In this document: one piece after another, positions 23,201 to 35,519 of the stretch
Position numbering within the stretch: the first letter of the stretch is position 1
Layout: each line of letters opens with the position of its first letter
Source: Centrapalus pauciflorus
Lineage: Eukaryota; Streptophyta; Magnoliopsida; Asterales; Asteraceae
Assembly: GCA_020465985.1 (NCBI GenBank)
Contig: JAANYP010001807.1
Location: 154,585 to 218,584, forward strand
Direction: 5' to 3'
DNA: 64,000 nt
Notes under the pieces: model-generated
Database searches by the model: none
The model's input: the letters and a program-made list of their open reading frames with translations, nothing else
What the model was told of the DNA's origin: nothing
Made by a program: the position numbers and the translations under genes

Positions 23201-24601
23201 ACCACACAAAATCTCAGCCTGGTTATGTGACAACCAGTCCATACCAATCACCACATCAAAACTTCCGAGTTCTATAGGCATTAAGTCTATCTTAAAGAAG
23301 TGATCCGCTAGTTTTAGTGTGCATTCCTTAATGATACTACTTGCCTTTATTATTTTGCCATCTGCAAGTTCTATTGTATAGGAGTTGTCTAAGGGAAGAG
23401 TAGAAACATTCAACTGCTGGCTAAACTTATCAGATATAAAGCTCCTATCAGCCCCAGTATCAAAGAGTACGTAAGCGTAAATATCGTTTAGGAGATACGT
23501 ACCTGATACCACGTGGGGGTCCTGACGAGCGTCTCCTGCTCCCAACACAAATGCTCTCCCCTGAGCTCTCCCTTCGTTCCTCAATTTCGGACACTCATTC
23601 CTGATGTGTCCCGTTGCACCACATTCGAAACAGCCCCTCGGGTTGCTACCACTGGCACCCGGGGCTCCGGATTTACAATCTTTGGCCATATGGCCCAAAC
23701 GTTTGAAGTTTCCGCATTGGGTTGGACAGGGGCCAGGGTTGTGGTGGAAGGTGCATTTGGTGCAAAAAGGCTTGGTACCGGTATAGCTTCTCCTTGGCTC
23801 AACCCCTGCTACATAGGCTTTAACGATCTCGGGTTTCTTGGACTGTGAACCCGTGTTCTTCCCGGTCCTATCTTCCCACTTTCTCTTGTGTTCCCCGGCT
23901 TTGGCTTCGTTCCTCCGGGATACTTGGTCCATAAGATTGTTGGCCATTCTGATGGCGTCCTGTATGGTGGATGGGTTGGAGGCTGTAACGTTTCCTTGTA
24001 TTTGAGGAGCGAGTCCCCAAATATAGCGTTCAATCTTTTTGTATTCCGGAGTTACCATTTGCGGACATAGGATACTTAGCTCATGGAATCGGTTGGTATA
24101 TCCTGCAATGTCCGTTCCTTTCATTGATAGATTCCAGAATTCTGATTCCATTTTCTGGAGTTCGTTTCTTGGACAGTACTCATCCGTCATCATCTGTTTC
24201 AATGTGGACCACGTGAGCTGGTAGGCTTCGTCAATGCCTACAGACTGGACGTAGGAATTCCACCATGTGAGCGCGCTATCTTGCAAGGTGTGAGTAGCAA
24301 ATTTCACCTAGTCTCCTTCAGCGCACCCGCTGACACGATATACGGATTCTAACTTTTCAAACCAACGGATCAAACCGACTGCTCCTTCGGTTCCATTGAA
24401 ATACCGGGGTTTGCAACTTAAAAACCCTTTAATCCCACAACCTTTCGTGTGAGTTTCAGTTCCTCCTGTGGTGCGACTGGCACCACCATCCCCATTGGCT
24501 GTGCTATTTCGGTTTGCCTCGTAGGTAGCTATGGCGGCAGCCACCCTTTGGGCAACAAGCTCTTCAATGTCAGCTGCATTCATTGCTCGTTTTGGCGGCA
24601 T
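20214..24601 (-). pseudogene. gag-pol: Gypsy-2 gag-pol polyprotein, three lesions
   Basis: Starts at ATG (24599-24601, MPPKRAMN) and reads about 1460 codons to 20214. Gag core (FATHTLQDSALTWW) is followed by two knuckles: CFECGATGHIRNEC is intact, the preceding one has lost its second cysteine (CGNFKRLGHMAKDC). Protease LFDTGADRSFIS. RT with VFIDDILIYS. RNase H (VVYCDASHNGLGCVL). Integrase with HHCC zinc region and intact D, D, E residues (ISDRDSRF, DGQSERTIQTLE). Chromodomain-like tail (VRWNSKRGPEFTWERED, about 20240-20350). Lesions: in-frame TAG at 24308-24310; a deletion of roughly 45 bases with frame change near 22195, removing the conserved segment after RQFLG; in-frame TAG at 20625-20627. 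Otherwise well preserved, fitting the young LTRs. Confidence 0.9.
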
Positions 24602-24817
24602 TATCTTGAAGTTTAAAGAAAATCATAGTGTAAGAAGTTGAATCTTAAAGATGCGGCACAATACTATAATCATCGAGCACAATCTCATAAATATCTTGGG
24701 AATTTTCATTAATCATTCGAAGTTTTTCTTACATGTGGGGCGGGTTATTACACGAAAATTTTATCCTATGTTATTACATGATATTTTTCCTACTAATACA
24801 CAGGAAATGGAAAAGTA

Positions 24818-25579
24818 CTAGGTGCGGGAGTGATCTGAGTTCTGTCCCTTTTCCATTGAGTGGAGGCGCTGTGTCAACTCCTCGATTCGGGCTTGGCTCT
24901 CGGCTAGTTGCTGCCGGAGCTCGTTCAGTCCGTCCTGCTGTATAGCAAGGGCGTGCTGATTGGCCCAATATATGTTGGAGTTTTGCAACTCCTCCCGCTC
25001 TAAACGAGCGGTCATCTCCCCGATATCCAGGTTAAGTGACCGGATCTGGTGGTCATGCCTGGTAGACCTTGCGATCAAAAGTGGTATGGTCTGATCGGCA
25101 GGCTCTTGAGTGAGCGATGAGACAGGTGCGGAGGATGGTCCTCCGATCTCGAAGTTTGGAGGAACTCCCTCCATCTGCCTCCATTCGCGGAGGGTCTCCG
25201 GTATCCAGGTCCATCGCCGGGCGTCTACCCGTCGGTGTGGTGTCGGGGGATTGGGCTGGGGAATCGGAACAGGAATAGACTCCCTTCTTGGTATGTTTAC
25301 CCGTTTCCGGGGTGTGTACAACATCTTTGGGCCGTTAGGATAAGGCCTATACGGCTTATATGATGGTTCGGCCGGGTGATACGGGACGCGAGCAGGGGCC
25401 GTCGGTGGTGAAGGATCCTCTTCCTCCATCGGCTCTTCTTCGGATTCCTCCATCGGATCTTCCGACGGGTCCTCCTCCTCCGAGGTTTCTTCTTCTGGGA
25501 AGACTTCCGTGGCCGTGGGACTTGCGGGAGTGTATTCCTCCTCTGAGTCAGATAGAATGATAATTTCTGGATGGTTCAT
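24818..25579 (-). CDS. Gypsy-2 upstream accessory ORF (acidic plus coiled coil)
   Basis: Intact frame of about 253 codons between the primer site and gag, ending 216 bases before the gag start. I chose ATG at 25577-25579 (MNHPEIIILSDSEEEYT) rather than the upstream in-frame codon because it begins the conserved-looking acidic segment. Residues 8-60 are very acidic (runs of Glu/Asp/Ser). The middle is proline-rich and basic (YTPRKRVNIPRRESIPVP). The last 90 residues are a heptad-rich coiled coil (REELQNSNIYWANQ, LNELRQQLAESQARIEELTQ). No knuckle, protease or membrane segment. Proteins of this style precede gag in Asteraceae gypsy elements, from memory; function unknown, possibly assembly or chromatin contact. 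Confidence 0.7.
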   Translation of the reverse strand: MNHPEIIILSDSEEEYTPASPTATEVFPEEETSEEEDPSEDPMEESEEEPMEEEDPSPPTAPARVPYHPAEPSYKPYRPYPNGPKMLYTPRKRVNIPRRESIPVPIPQPNPPTPHRRVDARRWTWIPETLREWRQMEGVPPNFEIGGPSSAPVSSLTQEPADQTIPLLIARSTRHDHQIRSLNLDIGEMTARLEREELQNSNIYWANQHALAIQQDGLNELRQQLAESQARIEELTQRLHSMEKGQNSDHSRT

Positions 25580-25702
25580 GGTTTCTGCTAACAAGGTTCA
25601 TTTGTAATCTTTTAGTTAGTTACAAAAACATTCTTAAAATCAAAAATTTTTACGTGCAGTTATAGTCTAGGGTACTAATGCAACCTAGTTCACTATAATT
25701 AT

Positions 25703-25715
25703 GGCTCTGATACCA
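25703..25715 (-). other. Primer binding site of Gypsy-2
   Basis: Plus strand GGCTCTGATACCA, the complement of TGGTATCAGAGCC, three bases from the 5' LTR. Confidence 0.92.
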
Positions 25716-26719
25716 ATCTGTCACACCCTGCTACCTTGGTTGGCAGCGAGACGTGACGAGTGCGGAAGCGTAACCATAATTATAACGAACGACCACTATA
25801 TGGACGTTTTCGAAGTAATACATCATTAAAATTTAAAAATGTAATAATGTTTTACAAAATGAAAGAAATGAAGTTCGCGTAATACAGAGATTCTAATACA
25901 TAATTAATGCGTCCAAAAATAATGCAGTCAAATCTCCGTTAGTTTCGAAATATGCATGTGACTCCATGAAATGCGGAAGCTTGAAAGTTGGTGTATCCGA
26001 AGGCACACTTGCCTTAATTACCTGAAAATACATGCTAAAATACGTCAACAAAATTGTTGGTGAGTTCATAGGTTTACACGAAAAGACCAGTTGAATGGAC
26101 ATTATCAGATGCGTTGAATTTATATAATCATAAATTCCATGAGATGTATTACATAAACCATCATGTCACCGAAGCTTAATTAGAATGAGTTTGCCCCGAG
26201 CAGTATTCCCAAAATACCGTGTGTTGAATATATATGCACCCGCAGTTAGCTGAACCACTAACCCGAGTGGGGGACATGACTCCCAATAGATCTATTCACA
26301 ATATATTCGCGCTTGCAAACAAATGCAACTAACGATTTCATGATATAAGGGCGGAGATCACATATGTAATACATAATAGAATCGAGAAGTTTTTGTGTCC
26401 ATATAAAAACGAAGCATGTATTTCATCCCAAAACATAACAATGTGTAAAATGGGACTATGAAGACTCACCTTGTTGGTTTTTGATGATGTTTTTGGATCT
26501 GTGTTAAGCACTTGTTTGGATGGTCGAGACTCGTCCTAATATTTTTACGAGTTCGGGTCAATATCATTATAATACGTGTTTGAGTACTTCGTAATCGTTT
26601 TTATGTACTTGTAATGTATGAATAATTTTTGTGGGGTTTTATACGTGAATATCGATTTATGGTTATTTATTTTCTAAAAATGGTTTGTATGCATGCATAC
26701 TCACGTATATATGTACATT

Positions 26720-26840
<121 letters not shown>

Positions 26841-27120
26841 GAAGATGCATACATATATATACGAGCATGTGCATCATTACGAAAAGAGTATTCGTTTATT
26901 TTGCATGGAAAATTTCTTTTTACGAGTATTATGAAAAACCGAGTTGTAAATGAAAAGTATTATATTTTAGTAAATGTATTTAATTTTTCATGTTTTATAA
27001 ATAAAGTAAATAAGAAAACTTACAAAATTTGAAGAACACTTGAAATCTTTAAAGTTGGCCGGTTTTGTTTTGAGAGAGAATATGTGTGTTGGTGTGTTTT
27101 TGTGAAGTGGGTTTTGTCTT

Positions 27121-27129
27121 CTATTTATA
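27121..27129 (-). promoter_or_regulatory. TATA box of the Gypsy-2 5' LTR
   Basis: Reads TATAAATAG on the element strand; conserved in the other LTR at 19314-19322. The phased array starts about 330 bases upstream of it. Confidence 0.65.
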
Positions 27130-27455
27130 GAAGAAAAAGGTTATTAAAAATAAAGATAAATTAATTAAAATTTTCAGTGAAATGATGAAAAGTGAAATGG
27201 TGGGATCGGTTGAGTGTTGGGCAAAAAGGTGTGGCCGATTCATGATTGTATGTTGCATGTTGTTTATTATTAAAATAATACAATAGTACAAGCTAGTTGT
27301 CCTTTAAAGGACAACTTACTTTTTAGAGTGATAAGTAGTATGGGTTTTCAGTTTTTATATTAATAAAAGTACAAAAAGTATGCACGAAAAAGGTGGCAGC
27401 CTTTATTATTACTGTATATATATATATACATACTTAGAAAAATCTCTGGAATGTT

Positions 27456-27928
27456 AAACTCGATCCAAGTGTGAATCGAGTTTGTTGCAGTGTCAATCGA
27501 GTTTTATATAATTATACCCGAGTTTTATCACACTTTGATCGAGTTTTCTGCCCTTGGCATTCGAGTTTCACATAGCTTTAGTCGAGTTTCATACAACATT
27601 GCCCGAGTTTCTTGCTTCTTTAATCGAGTTTCTTTGTTTAACTGTTCGAGTTTTATGTAGCTTTATTCGAGTTTTATGTTTCTTTATTCGAGTTTCATCC
27701 TTTGGAAATCGAGATTTGTATATTCATCATTCGAGTTTTATACAGCATCATCCGAGAAAATCCTTTCTTTATTCGAGTTTCATCAAAGTGTCATTCGAGT
27801 TTATCACTTACTTAACCGAGTTTCCTACAACATTATTCGAGTTTTATACTTACACGATTCGAGTCTCATGTAATATCATTCGAGTTTATTAATTATATGA
27901 TTCGAGGTTCATATAATTTCATTCGAGT
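27456..27928 (-). promoter_or_regulatory. 21-nt phased CGAG array in U3 (5' LTR copy)
   Basis: Same array as in the 3' LTR. The first core is at 27477 and the last at 27924, 447 bases apart, exactly as in the other copy (19672 to 20119). A few substitutions distinguish them; one falls in the opening inverted repeat. Confidence 0.85.
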
Positions 27929-27985
27929 TTTATATTTAGTTTAATTTTTGAGTTTCATACCTCATATTTTAGGCCAGTTGTTACA

Positions 27986-28408
27986 GATATTACCTTCAAG
28001 TCTTGTAGATTCTTGATGTTTGATGTTGTTTGTTACTTCTTTGGATTAAATATTCAATTTATTGCAACATTTTGGATCCTTGATGAAATGTTTGAGAAAA
28101 AGCCGTAGATGATGAAGGAAGAAAGAGAGAGAGAGAGAGTTGAATTTTTTTAATGGTGCTTAAATGAGCATTTACTCATTTTTGAGGTTTTTATATATAC
28201 GTTTAGCTATATGTGCAAGTTTAACCCCTCCACTTTTGTATATTACATTTCTTTTAAATTTGACCATCTTAATAATTTATAACACATATAAAACGTAATT
28301 AAATAAATTTCATTACTAAATTATATTGCGAAACAAATAATGTAATTAAATTAAATTATTGAATCAAATACAGAAATTACATGTTCGATTAAAAGCTAGG
28401 TTGTTACA
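27986..28408 (-). repeat. Gypsy-1 3' LTR, piece 3
   Basis: Begins with the GATAT duplication and continues the 5' LTR match from about 35105 to the end (AGCTAGGTTGTTACA). Contains a minus-strand TATA-like tract near 28190-28200 and a GA repeat near 28120-28140. Confidence 0.85.
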
Positions 28409-28445
28409 GTATGGGCTCCACCACGTACAAATTTCGTCCTCAAAG

Positions 28446-31400
28446 TTAGCTATGTTCGAACAGACTTGGATACCTAGCTTTCATGACATCTTTTGATTCC
28501 CAACACTCATGCGAACCTTTGTGGTGTTTCCGCTGAACGAGCACCCTCTGCAATTCTTTATTTTGAAGCCTTTTGGTCTTCGAGTCCAGAATACATTCTG
28601 GTTCTTCAACCACGCGAAGCTTCTCATCAATTTGCAGATTAACATGCAGTATCTGCACTTCTCTTTCAGAAGCTAAGCTTTTTCGCAAATGACTGACATG
28701 GAATACCGGATGTATTCCCGCTAAGTCTGTTGGCAATTCAAGACGATGGGTTGGTTCCCTATCTTTTCAATTATCTTGAACGGACCAATGAATCTTGGAG
28801 CTAGCTTATTTCTCTTTATGAATCGCACCACATTCTTCATTGGAGATACTTTCAGCATCACCCAATCATTATCCAAAAAACTGATAGATCGATGACGATT
28901 GTCATGATATGACTTCTGCCTGCTCTGAGCTTCAAGAATATTTCTTCTGACCAGTTAAATTTTCTCATGTGTCAACTGTAGAAGGGCAGGACCCGCTAAT
29001 GGTGATTCACCTGTTTCGCGCCAATAGGTGGGAGTTCTGCATTTTCGTCAGTATAGAGCTTCAAAAGGATCCATCTTGAGAGTGGAATGATAAGCTGTAT
29101 TCATGGAAATTCGAGTAACCATCCCGTCTTGCAGCGCTTTCCAGAATTTTGTGAAGCGACTATCACGATCAGAGACGATAGACTTCAGCACACCGTGACG
29201 AGAAATGACCTCGGTGATGTACATTTGTGCTAGTCTATCAAGAGAATAAGACTCTTTCATTGGTATAGAATGAGCTGACTTCGTTAAGAGATCCAAGACC
29301 ACCCAGATGGAGTCATGCTATCTCTTAGTTTTTGGCAAATTCGTAACGAAGTCCATGGTTTTATGCTCCCACTTGCACTCAGGAACTGGTAGTGGTTGCA
29401 TATTCCAAAAGGGTTTCTGATGTTCTGCCTTAACCATTTGACAGACTCTACAGCTTTCAACGAATTGACCGATGTCTTTCTTCATTCCTGGACACCAGTA
29501 ATCAACTTTAAGATCGAAGTACATCTTTGAGCTGCCAGAATGAACGGATAACTTGGACTTGTGGGCATCATATAGAAGAGTGTGGCGAATAGAACCATAT
29601 TTAGGAATCCAGATTCGGTTTCCCTTGAGACATTGAAGTGCCAAATGATTCATGGATAAGAATTGAAGTTGACCTTTGAGCTTTTCAGAACAAATATTTT
29701 CTTCTTTCAACGCTTCAACTTGAGCAAATTTGATGTCTTCGATAAGATCGGAAGAGAACACAATAGGAGTCAGGGCATAGCAACACTTTTCTGGATAAAC
29801 TTTTCTACTCAAAGCATCTGCGACCACGTTGGCTTCGTCGGAATGATATAGGATCTCGCAATCATAGTCCTTGATAAGCTCCAAGGACCATCGTTGTTTC
29901 ATGTTCAGATCTTTTTGAGTAAAGAGATGTTTGAGGCTTTTATGGTCGGTGTAAAGCTGACACCGAGTTCCATAGAGATAATGACGCCAGATTTTCAATG
30001 TAAAGGTAACGGTAGCTAACTCAAGATCATGAGTTGGTGCACTTTTCTCGTAATCATTCAATTGCCTTGAAGCGTAAGCAATGACTTTTCCCCTTTGCAG
30101 GAGGACACAACCTAAACCTGTACCAGATGCATCGCTATAGACAACGAAGTCATCATTGCCCTCTGGTAAGGCTAGGATCGGCGCTTCAATAAGGTTTTGC
30201 TTTAAAGTCTTAAAAGCCTTTTGCTGTTTATCAGACCATATGAAAGGGGTATTCTTTCGTGTTAGCATTGCAAGTGGTACAACAATCTTCGAGAAGTCTT
30301 TAATCGCCAGAAGTAACCGGCCAATCCAAGGAAACTTTAGATTTCTGAGGCATTTCGAGGCGTTTGCCAATTCTGAACAGCCTCGACTTTGGAAGGATCA
30401 ACTGAGATACCTACGCCAGATACAACATGGCCAAGGAATTGGATCTATAAAAATAACAAAGATGAATTTCAAGTTTTCATTGATACAAAGAACGCTTAGG
30501 AAATAGCTCGAGACAATATAAAGCTACACCTGTCTGAGCCAGAATTCACACTTGGAAAATTTTGCGTAGAGTCTTTATTTTGTCAATAACTCTAGCAATT
30601 CACGCAGATGAACAACATGATCAGCCTCCGTTTTGGAGTAAATCAAAATATCGTCAATGAATACGATAACTGGCTTATCCAGCATTGGCCTGCACACGCG
30701 ATTCATGAGATCCATGAACGCCGCTGGTGCATTTGTTAAACCAAATGGCATTACAAGAAATTCGTAATGGCATATCTCGTTTGGAAAGCTGTCTTTGGGA
30801 TATCCTCATCTTTGACTTTTAGCTGATGATACCCAACGAAGATCAATTTTAGAAAAATAACTTGCTGCCTAGAGTTGATCAAATAAATCAGCGATTCTGG
30901 GCGGAGGATAGTTATTCTTGATGGTGACTTTGTTCAACTCGCGATAGTCGATGCACATATGGAGGGTCCGTCATTCTTCTTAACGAACAAGATAGGTGCA
31001 CCCCACGGAGATGAACTAGGTCGGATAAATCCCTTCTCTAACAGATCTTACAATTGATTTGACATTTCCTGCATTTCTGCATGCGCAAGTCTGTAGGGAG
31101 CTTTGACGATTGGAGCCGCACCAGGAACTAAGTAAATCCTGAACTCAACTTGACGTTTTGGTGGCACTCCAGAAATATCATCTAGGAATACGTTTGGGAA
31201 CTCACAGACGATCGGAATATCAGAAATGGAATTCTTGTTGGCTTCAGAGACGGATTCGGATGAGATAAAGCATAGATATGATTGGTGACCCTTAGACAGA
31301 TATTTACGCGCTTTCTCAACAGATATGATGCAGTGAGCACCTTTTCGCTTGTCGCTTTGATTTCTAACACTCGACCATCTGAACACTTGATCCTGATGAT

Positions 31401-32901
31401 TCGACGGTTGCAGACGATAGTTGCCTCATTATTCGTTAGCCGGTCAATGCCGATAATAACGTCGAACTCTTTTAACGGAATCGGAATAAGATCAAGGTTG
31501 AACACTACGTTATTGACGAGTAATGTGCACTTTCGGTAAACAGAATCAGCCATAACGTAATTGTTACTGGAGATTTATACAGTCTTCTAGCAAAAGAATT
31601 CGATATGTATGAACAACTTGCACAAGTGTCAAATAGTACGCGAGTAGGTATCGAATTTAATAAGAAGATACCGGTAACCACATCTGGGGTTTCCTTTGCT
31701 TCCTCCGCTGTTATCTGAAATGCACGGGTCCTTGCAATTGGAGTTGCGGCTGAGCTTTTAATCGAAGAACCTCCGACTGATGACTGTGATTGACCTCGAC
31801 GTCCACTCTAACACTAATACATAAAGTGTTCACGATTCCCACAGTTTGCGCATCTAAGACCTCGCCGGGGACACACCTCACTGTTGTGACCTATCTTGCT
31901 ACACACATAGCAAGTAACGTCATCCGGGTTGCACAGCCCCATGTGTGATTTCCTGCATCTTTTGCAGAATCGTGGTTCATTTGTGAGAGAATAGGCTTGA
32001 GCTTTCTGAGGCGAGCTATACTGATGAGATTCCTGGGGTTGCTGGGACTGTGATTTGTTGCGCTTGAAGAACTCGTCGAATCTTTGCTTCTTAGGGGGAG
32101 AACGACATGTCGGGTTTGTCTATGGAGCGTAGATTTGATTGCCATACTCTAAATATCCCCTCTCTATCTGCCTTGCAGCTTAAACCATTTCCAAGTAAGA
32201 TTTATACCTCATCGCTCTCATTGGGCGTCGGTACCTCGGGTTAAGCCCTCCGCGAAATCTATTCATCTTTCATTCCTCTGTGGCTACTTGATATGAAGAA
32301 TAGCCACAGAGCCGCGAGAATTCGTGCTCATACTCGTCAACAGTCTTGGTTCCTTGAGTTAGTTGCAACAGTTGGACCTCCATTTTGTCTTATTGGTCAG
32401 CAGGACAGTATTTCGCGTGAAACATGTTAAGAAATTGATCCCACTCTAATGTCTGAATGACTTCCTCACCATAAATACTTCTCTGTGTCTTCCACCAAGC
32501 ACGGGCAACACCAACAAACAGAGCAGAGGCAAAACTTACTTTCTTGGATTCTAAACAGTTAGAGATTCTGCAGATTTCTTCAGTATGGCTTATCCAATCC
32601 AACGCCTGAATTGGATTTACTGAACCCTCAAAGTTTAGGGCACCGCTCGCTTTAAAATCTTTAAACTTACAGCCTTTCGACTGCTCAATTTGGGCATCAG
32701 CTATAGAGTTATCAAAATCAGACTCATCATTTTGGGCATGTTTTTCTTATCAGCACGTCTTTTATCTTCGACCTCATCTCTGACCCGAAACGGTTCTTGC
32801 ATATTCTTATTTCGTCGTTCAGATTGTGTTGTTGTACCAATTTTGATCATCTGTTGGGGAGTCATATTGTTGGGATAATCACCTGATCCTGATCCTGACA
32901 T
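28446..32901 (-). pseudogene. gag-pol: Gypsy-1 gag-pol remnant
   Basis: Read from 32901 downward. Gag start (MSGSGSGDYPNN) and core (ARAWWKTQR, 32390-32602). Knuckle CYVCSKIGHNSEVC near 31880-31930 beside two degenerate C-x2-C motifs. Protease-type FDVIIGIDRL at about 31440-31475. RT (PFGLTNAPAAF, VFIDDILIYSK) between 30530 and 31110. RNase H and integrase zinc region (29318-30370). Integrase core 29048-29302. Chromodomain-like end (28446-28736). Many frame changes. The integrase lacks the segment with the third catalytic residue: sequence jumps from TAYH to STLKMDPFEALY near 29085, with short similarity at the edges. An 85-bp intron-like insert interrupts the RT/RNase H boundary. Non-functional. 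Confidence 0.8.
30445..30529 (-). other. Intron-like GT-AG insert in the Gypsy-1 RT
   Basis: On the element strand the reading WLRQ is interrupted by 85 AT-rich bases beginning CAG/GTGTAG and ending TTATTTTTATAG/AT, after which the frame resumes with IQFLGHVV. Removing exactly these bases restores the family's reading with no extra residue. The insert contains a stop and is not a multiple of three. Gypsy-2 has nothing at the equivalent site. Confidence 0.5.
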
Positions 32902-33086
32902 CTTTACTGAAAATTAAAATCATATAACTATCAGTTTATTAGACTTAGAGCTAGGTACCCTTATTCCCATCCTAACAGTCTGTATATCCTATCTCAGTTC
33001 TAACCACCTAAATGATTGATACATATGTATTGCTTTAGTTTGAGAACAAGTATTACCAACAAAGTACTTGATTCACTCAACCTATG

Positions 33087-33099
33087 GGCTCTGATACCA
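33087..33099 (-). other. Primer binding site of Gypsy-1
   Basis: Plus strand GGCTCTGATACCA, three bases from the 5' LTR, the same tRNA-Met type as Gypsy-2. Confidence 0.9.
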
Positions 33100-33102
33100 A
33101 CC

Positions 33103-34345
33103 TGTAAAGACCTCCACTTACGGGGCAGTCCTCATTGTCTAGGTCCCACGTATTTGCAATACGATTTTAATCATGACTAAGATAGAGTAATTAACTGCGG
33201 AATTTCAAACTACAGTACAAACATTATAGGATAAGTTTAATACAATTTTAGTACAAGTTACAGATTTCAAATAAAACTTATTATGGGTACAAATATGCAA
33301 TCAAATTAAATATACCCAGACCACCACAATTATCATCTGTCAATCTGTACCAAAAGTTCGTTGAGTAATGGTCTATGAAAAACTTCAACTTGATTCTTGA
33401 AAGACCTAAGAACTAGGTCCGGCAGGTGCTTTTCCCTTATCTTTTCCTGTAAAAAGGTTAAACAACAACTATAAGCATAGTTTAGTGAGAATATAGATAA
33501 TCAGATTACATGCATTTCAACAAGCGGATCATGGGGTCTAGCGTGATATGTCTTGACTGCCGCTACAGCCACTCATGATTGAGACATAGTGATCATCGAA
33601 TTGGATGATGTCTAGGCCACGCTCACGCTTTTAGTGGAATCTATCCACTTATACTGGGCTAGCAGTCATTGTGGGGGGAGCATCAGAATAATCAATATCA
33701 AGTTCAAAAGAACTTGTGACATAGCTAGGTCTAGAACAATAGACCCCGACAAGGCTAATCATGCTAAGCTGAATCAATACATCAAAGATACGAGCAATGG
33801 TGGAATCACAGATAATCAAGGTCATGAATATCAACTTATAACAATATCTGAAATATACTGTAAGTACAATGTATGCAAAATGAAAAGTCAAATAGCCATC
33901 ATGATCCACAGGGCATCACCGAACCATGGTGAGCACATGTCACAATCTAGCTGAGCATGTATGAATGCCAAAATAAACTATCATCAACAATATGTCTCAA
34001 CCGGAATCTAGTATGTAAAACTGAATATCTATAACTCACTTGTTCTGGTTTATGCTGAATTGTCGTCTTATCAAGCATATTTCTCCACCTCCTGAGTTAT
34101 CTCAGGATTTAAATCTTTAATCTTTGTCTTTCTGGACTTGGCTTAGCTTTACAAATCTTTGACCCACTTTCAATAACTTTAATCTTTAATACTTTAAATC
34201 TTTGTTCAGAATTTATCTGAACATGTCAAGAATTTTATCATACCAAGAACATTAGCTTTTGAACTATAATTGGTCTGATTCTGTTAACTAGATAAACTCT
34301 ATATTAAGTCAATTTACACTTTCTTTGTTCATTTGAAGTCTCAAA

Positions 34346-34442
<97 letters not shown>

Positions 34443-35519
34443 ATGATGCTTTATTTAAATGTTCTCTAATTATTATAATCATAGGTCTTATAATTGTGAA
34501 ATAAAATGATATTTATTTGTTATTTCTAAAGCGTCAGAAATGGACCATCCGAATTAATCATCCGAACTCGGATGATCCGAGTTCGGATCATCACCCATCC
34601 GAATTCGGACCTGCTCATCCGAGATAAGGCATCCGAATCTTGAACATGATCCTAGTTCGGATCAACTCCTATCCGAGATGGTACATCATCCGAATTCGGA
34701 TCCCATCACATAGGAATTTCCATATTTGTTCTTAATGTTCCAGTTTCGACACATACGGGTTTTCACCAAAAATTCACCAAACACATTTTTATCAACATGC
34801 AATTAAATTTTAGGTTATTTTATCATTATTAGGGTGTTTCTACATTATTTTTCCTCGTCTTAAACGCATTAAATCGTCCAAAATCAAGACTTTTCTCAAG
34901 AACATAGAACTTTTACAAAAACCAGATTTTCACTCTTTTTGGACGATTTAACCAACGATTTTTGTTTCTATAACCTCTAAAGGTTTCAATGTATGATTTC
35001 TAACCAATATTTCCAACATGCAACATCAATATATGCTTTAAATCTTGAATTTCGGTTTTTCTCAAAACCGAAACTAAACCCATATAAATTCAAAATTTTA
35101 AGTAGATATTACCTTGAAGTCTAGTAGATTCTTGATGTTTGATGTTGTTTGTAACTTCTTTGGATTAAATCTTTAATTTATTGCAACATTTTGGATCCTT
35201 GATGAAATGTTTGAGAAAAAGCCGTAGATGACGAAGGAAGAAAGAGAAAGAGTTGAATTCCTTTAATGTGCTTAAATGAGCATTTACTCATTTTGAGACT
35301 TTTATATATACATTTAGCTATATGTGTATGTTTAACCCCTCCACTTTTGTATATTAGATTTCTTTTAAATTTGATCATCTTAATAACTTATAATACATAT
35401 GAAACCTAATTAAATAAATTTCATTACTTAATTATATTACGAAACAAATAATGTAATTAAATTACATTATTGAATCAAATAGAGAAATTACACATTCGGT
35501 TAAAAGCTAGGTTGTTACA
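33103..35519 (-). repeat. 5' LTR of Gypsy-1 (uninterrupted)
   Basis: Plus-strand ends TGTAAAGACC and AGGTTGTTACA, 2417 bases. Includes an AT tract (about 34349-34440), the CCGARTTCGG cluster (34540-34705) and a minus-strand TATA region (TTTTATATATA on the plus strand, about 35300-35310). It holds the unoccupied target sites of Copia-2 (ACTTT, 34889-34893) and Gypsy-2 (GATAT, 35105-35109). Confidence 0.9.
34349..34440. repeat. (TA)n tract in the Gypsy-1 5' LTR
   Basis: About 90 bases of TA, counterpart of 6367-6446. Confidence 0.9.
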
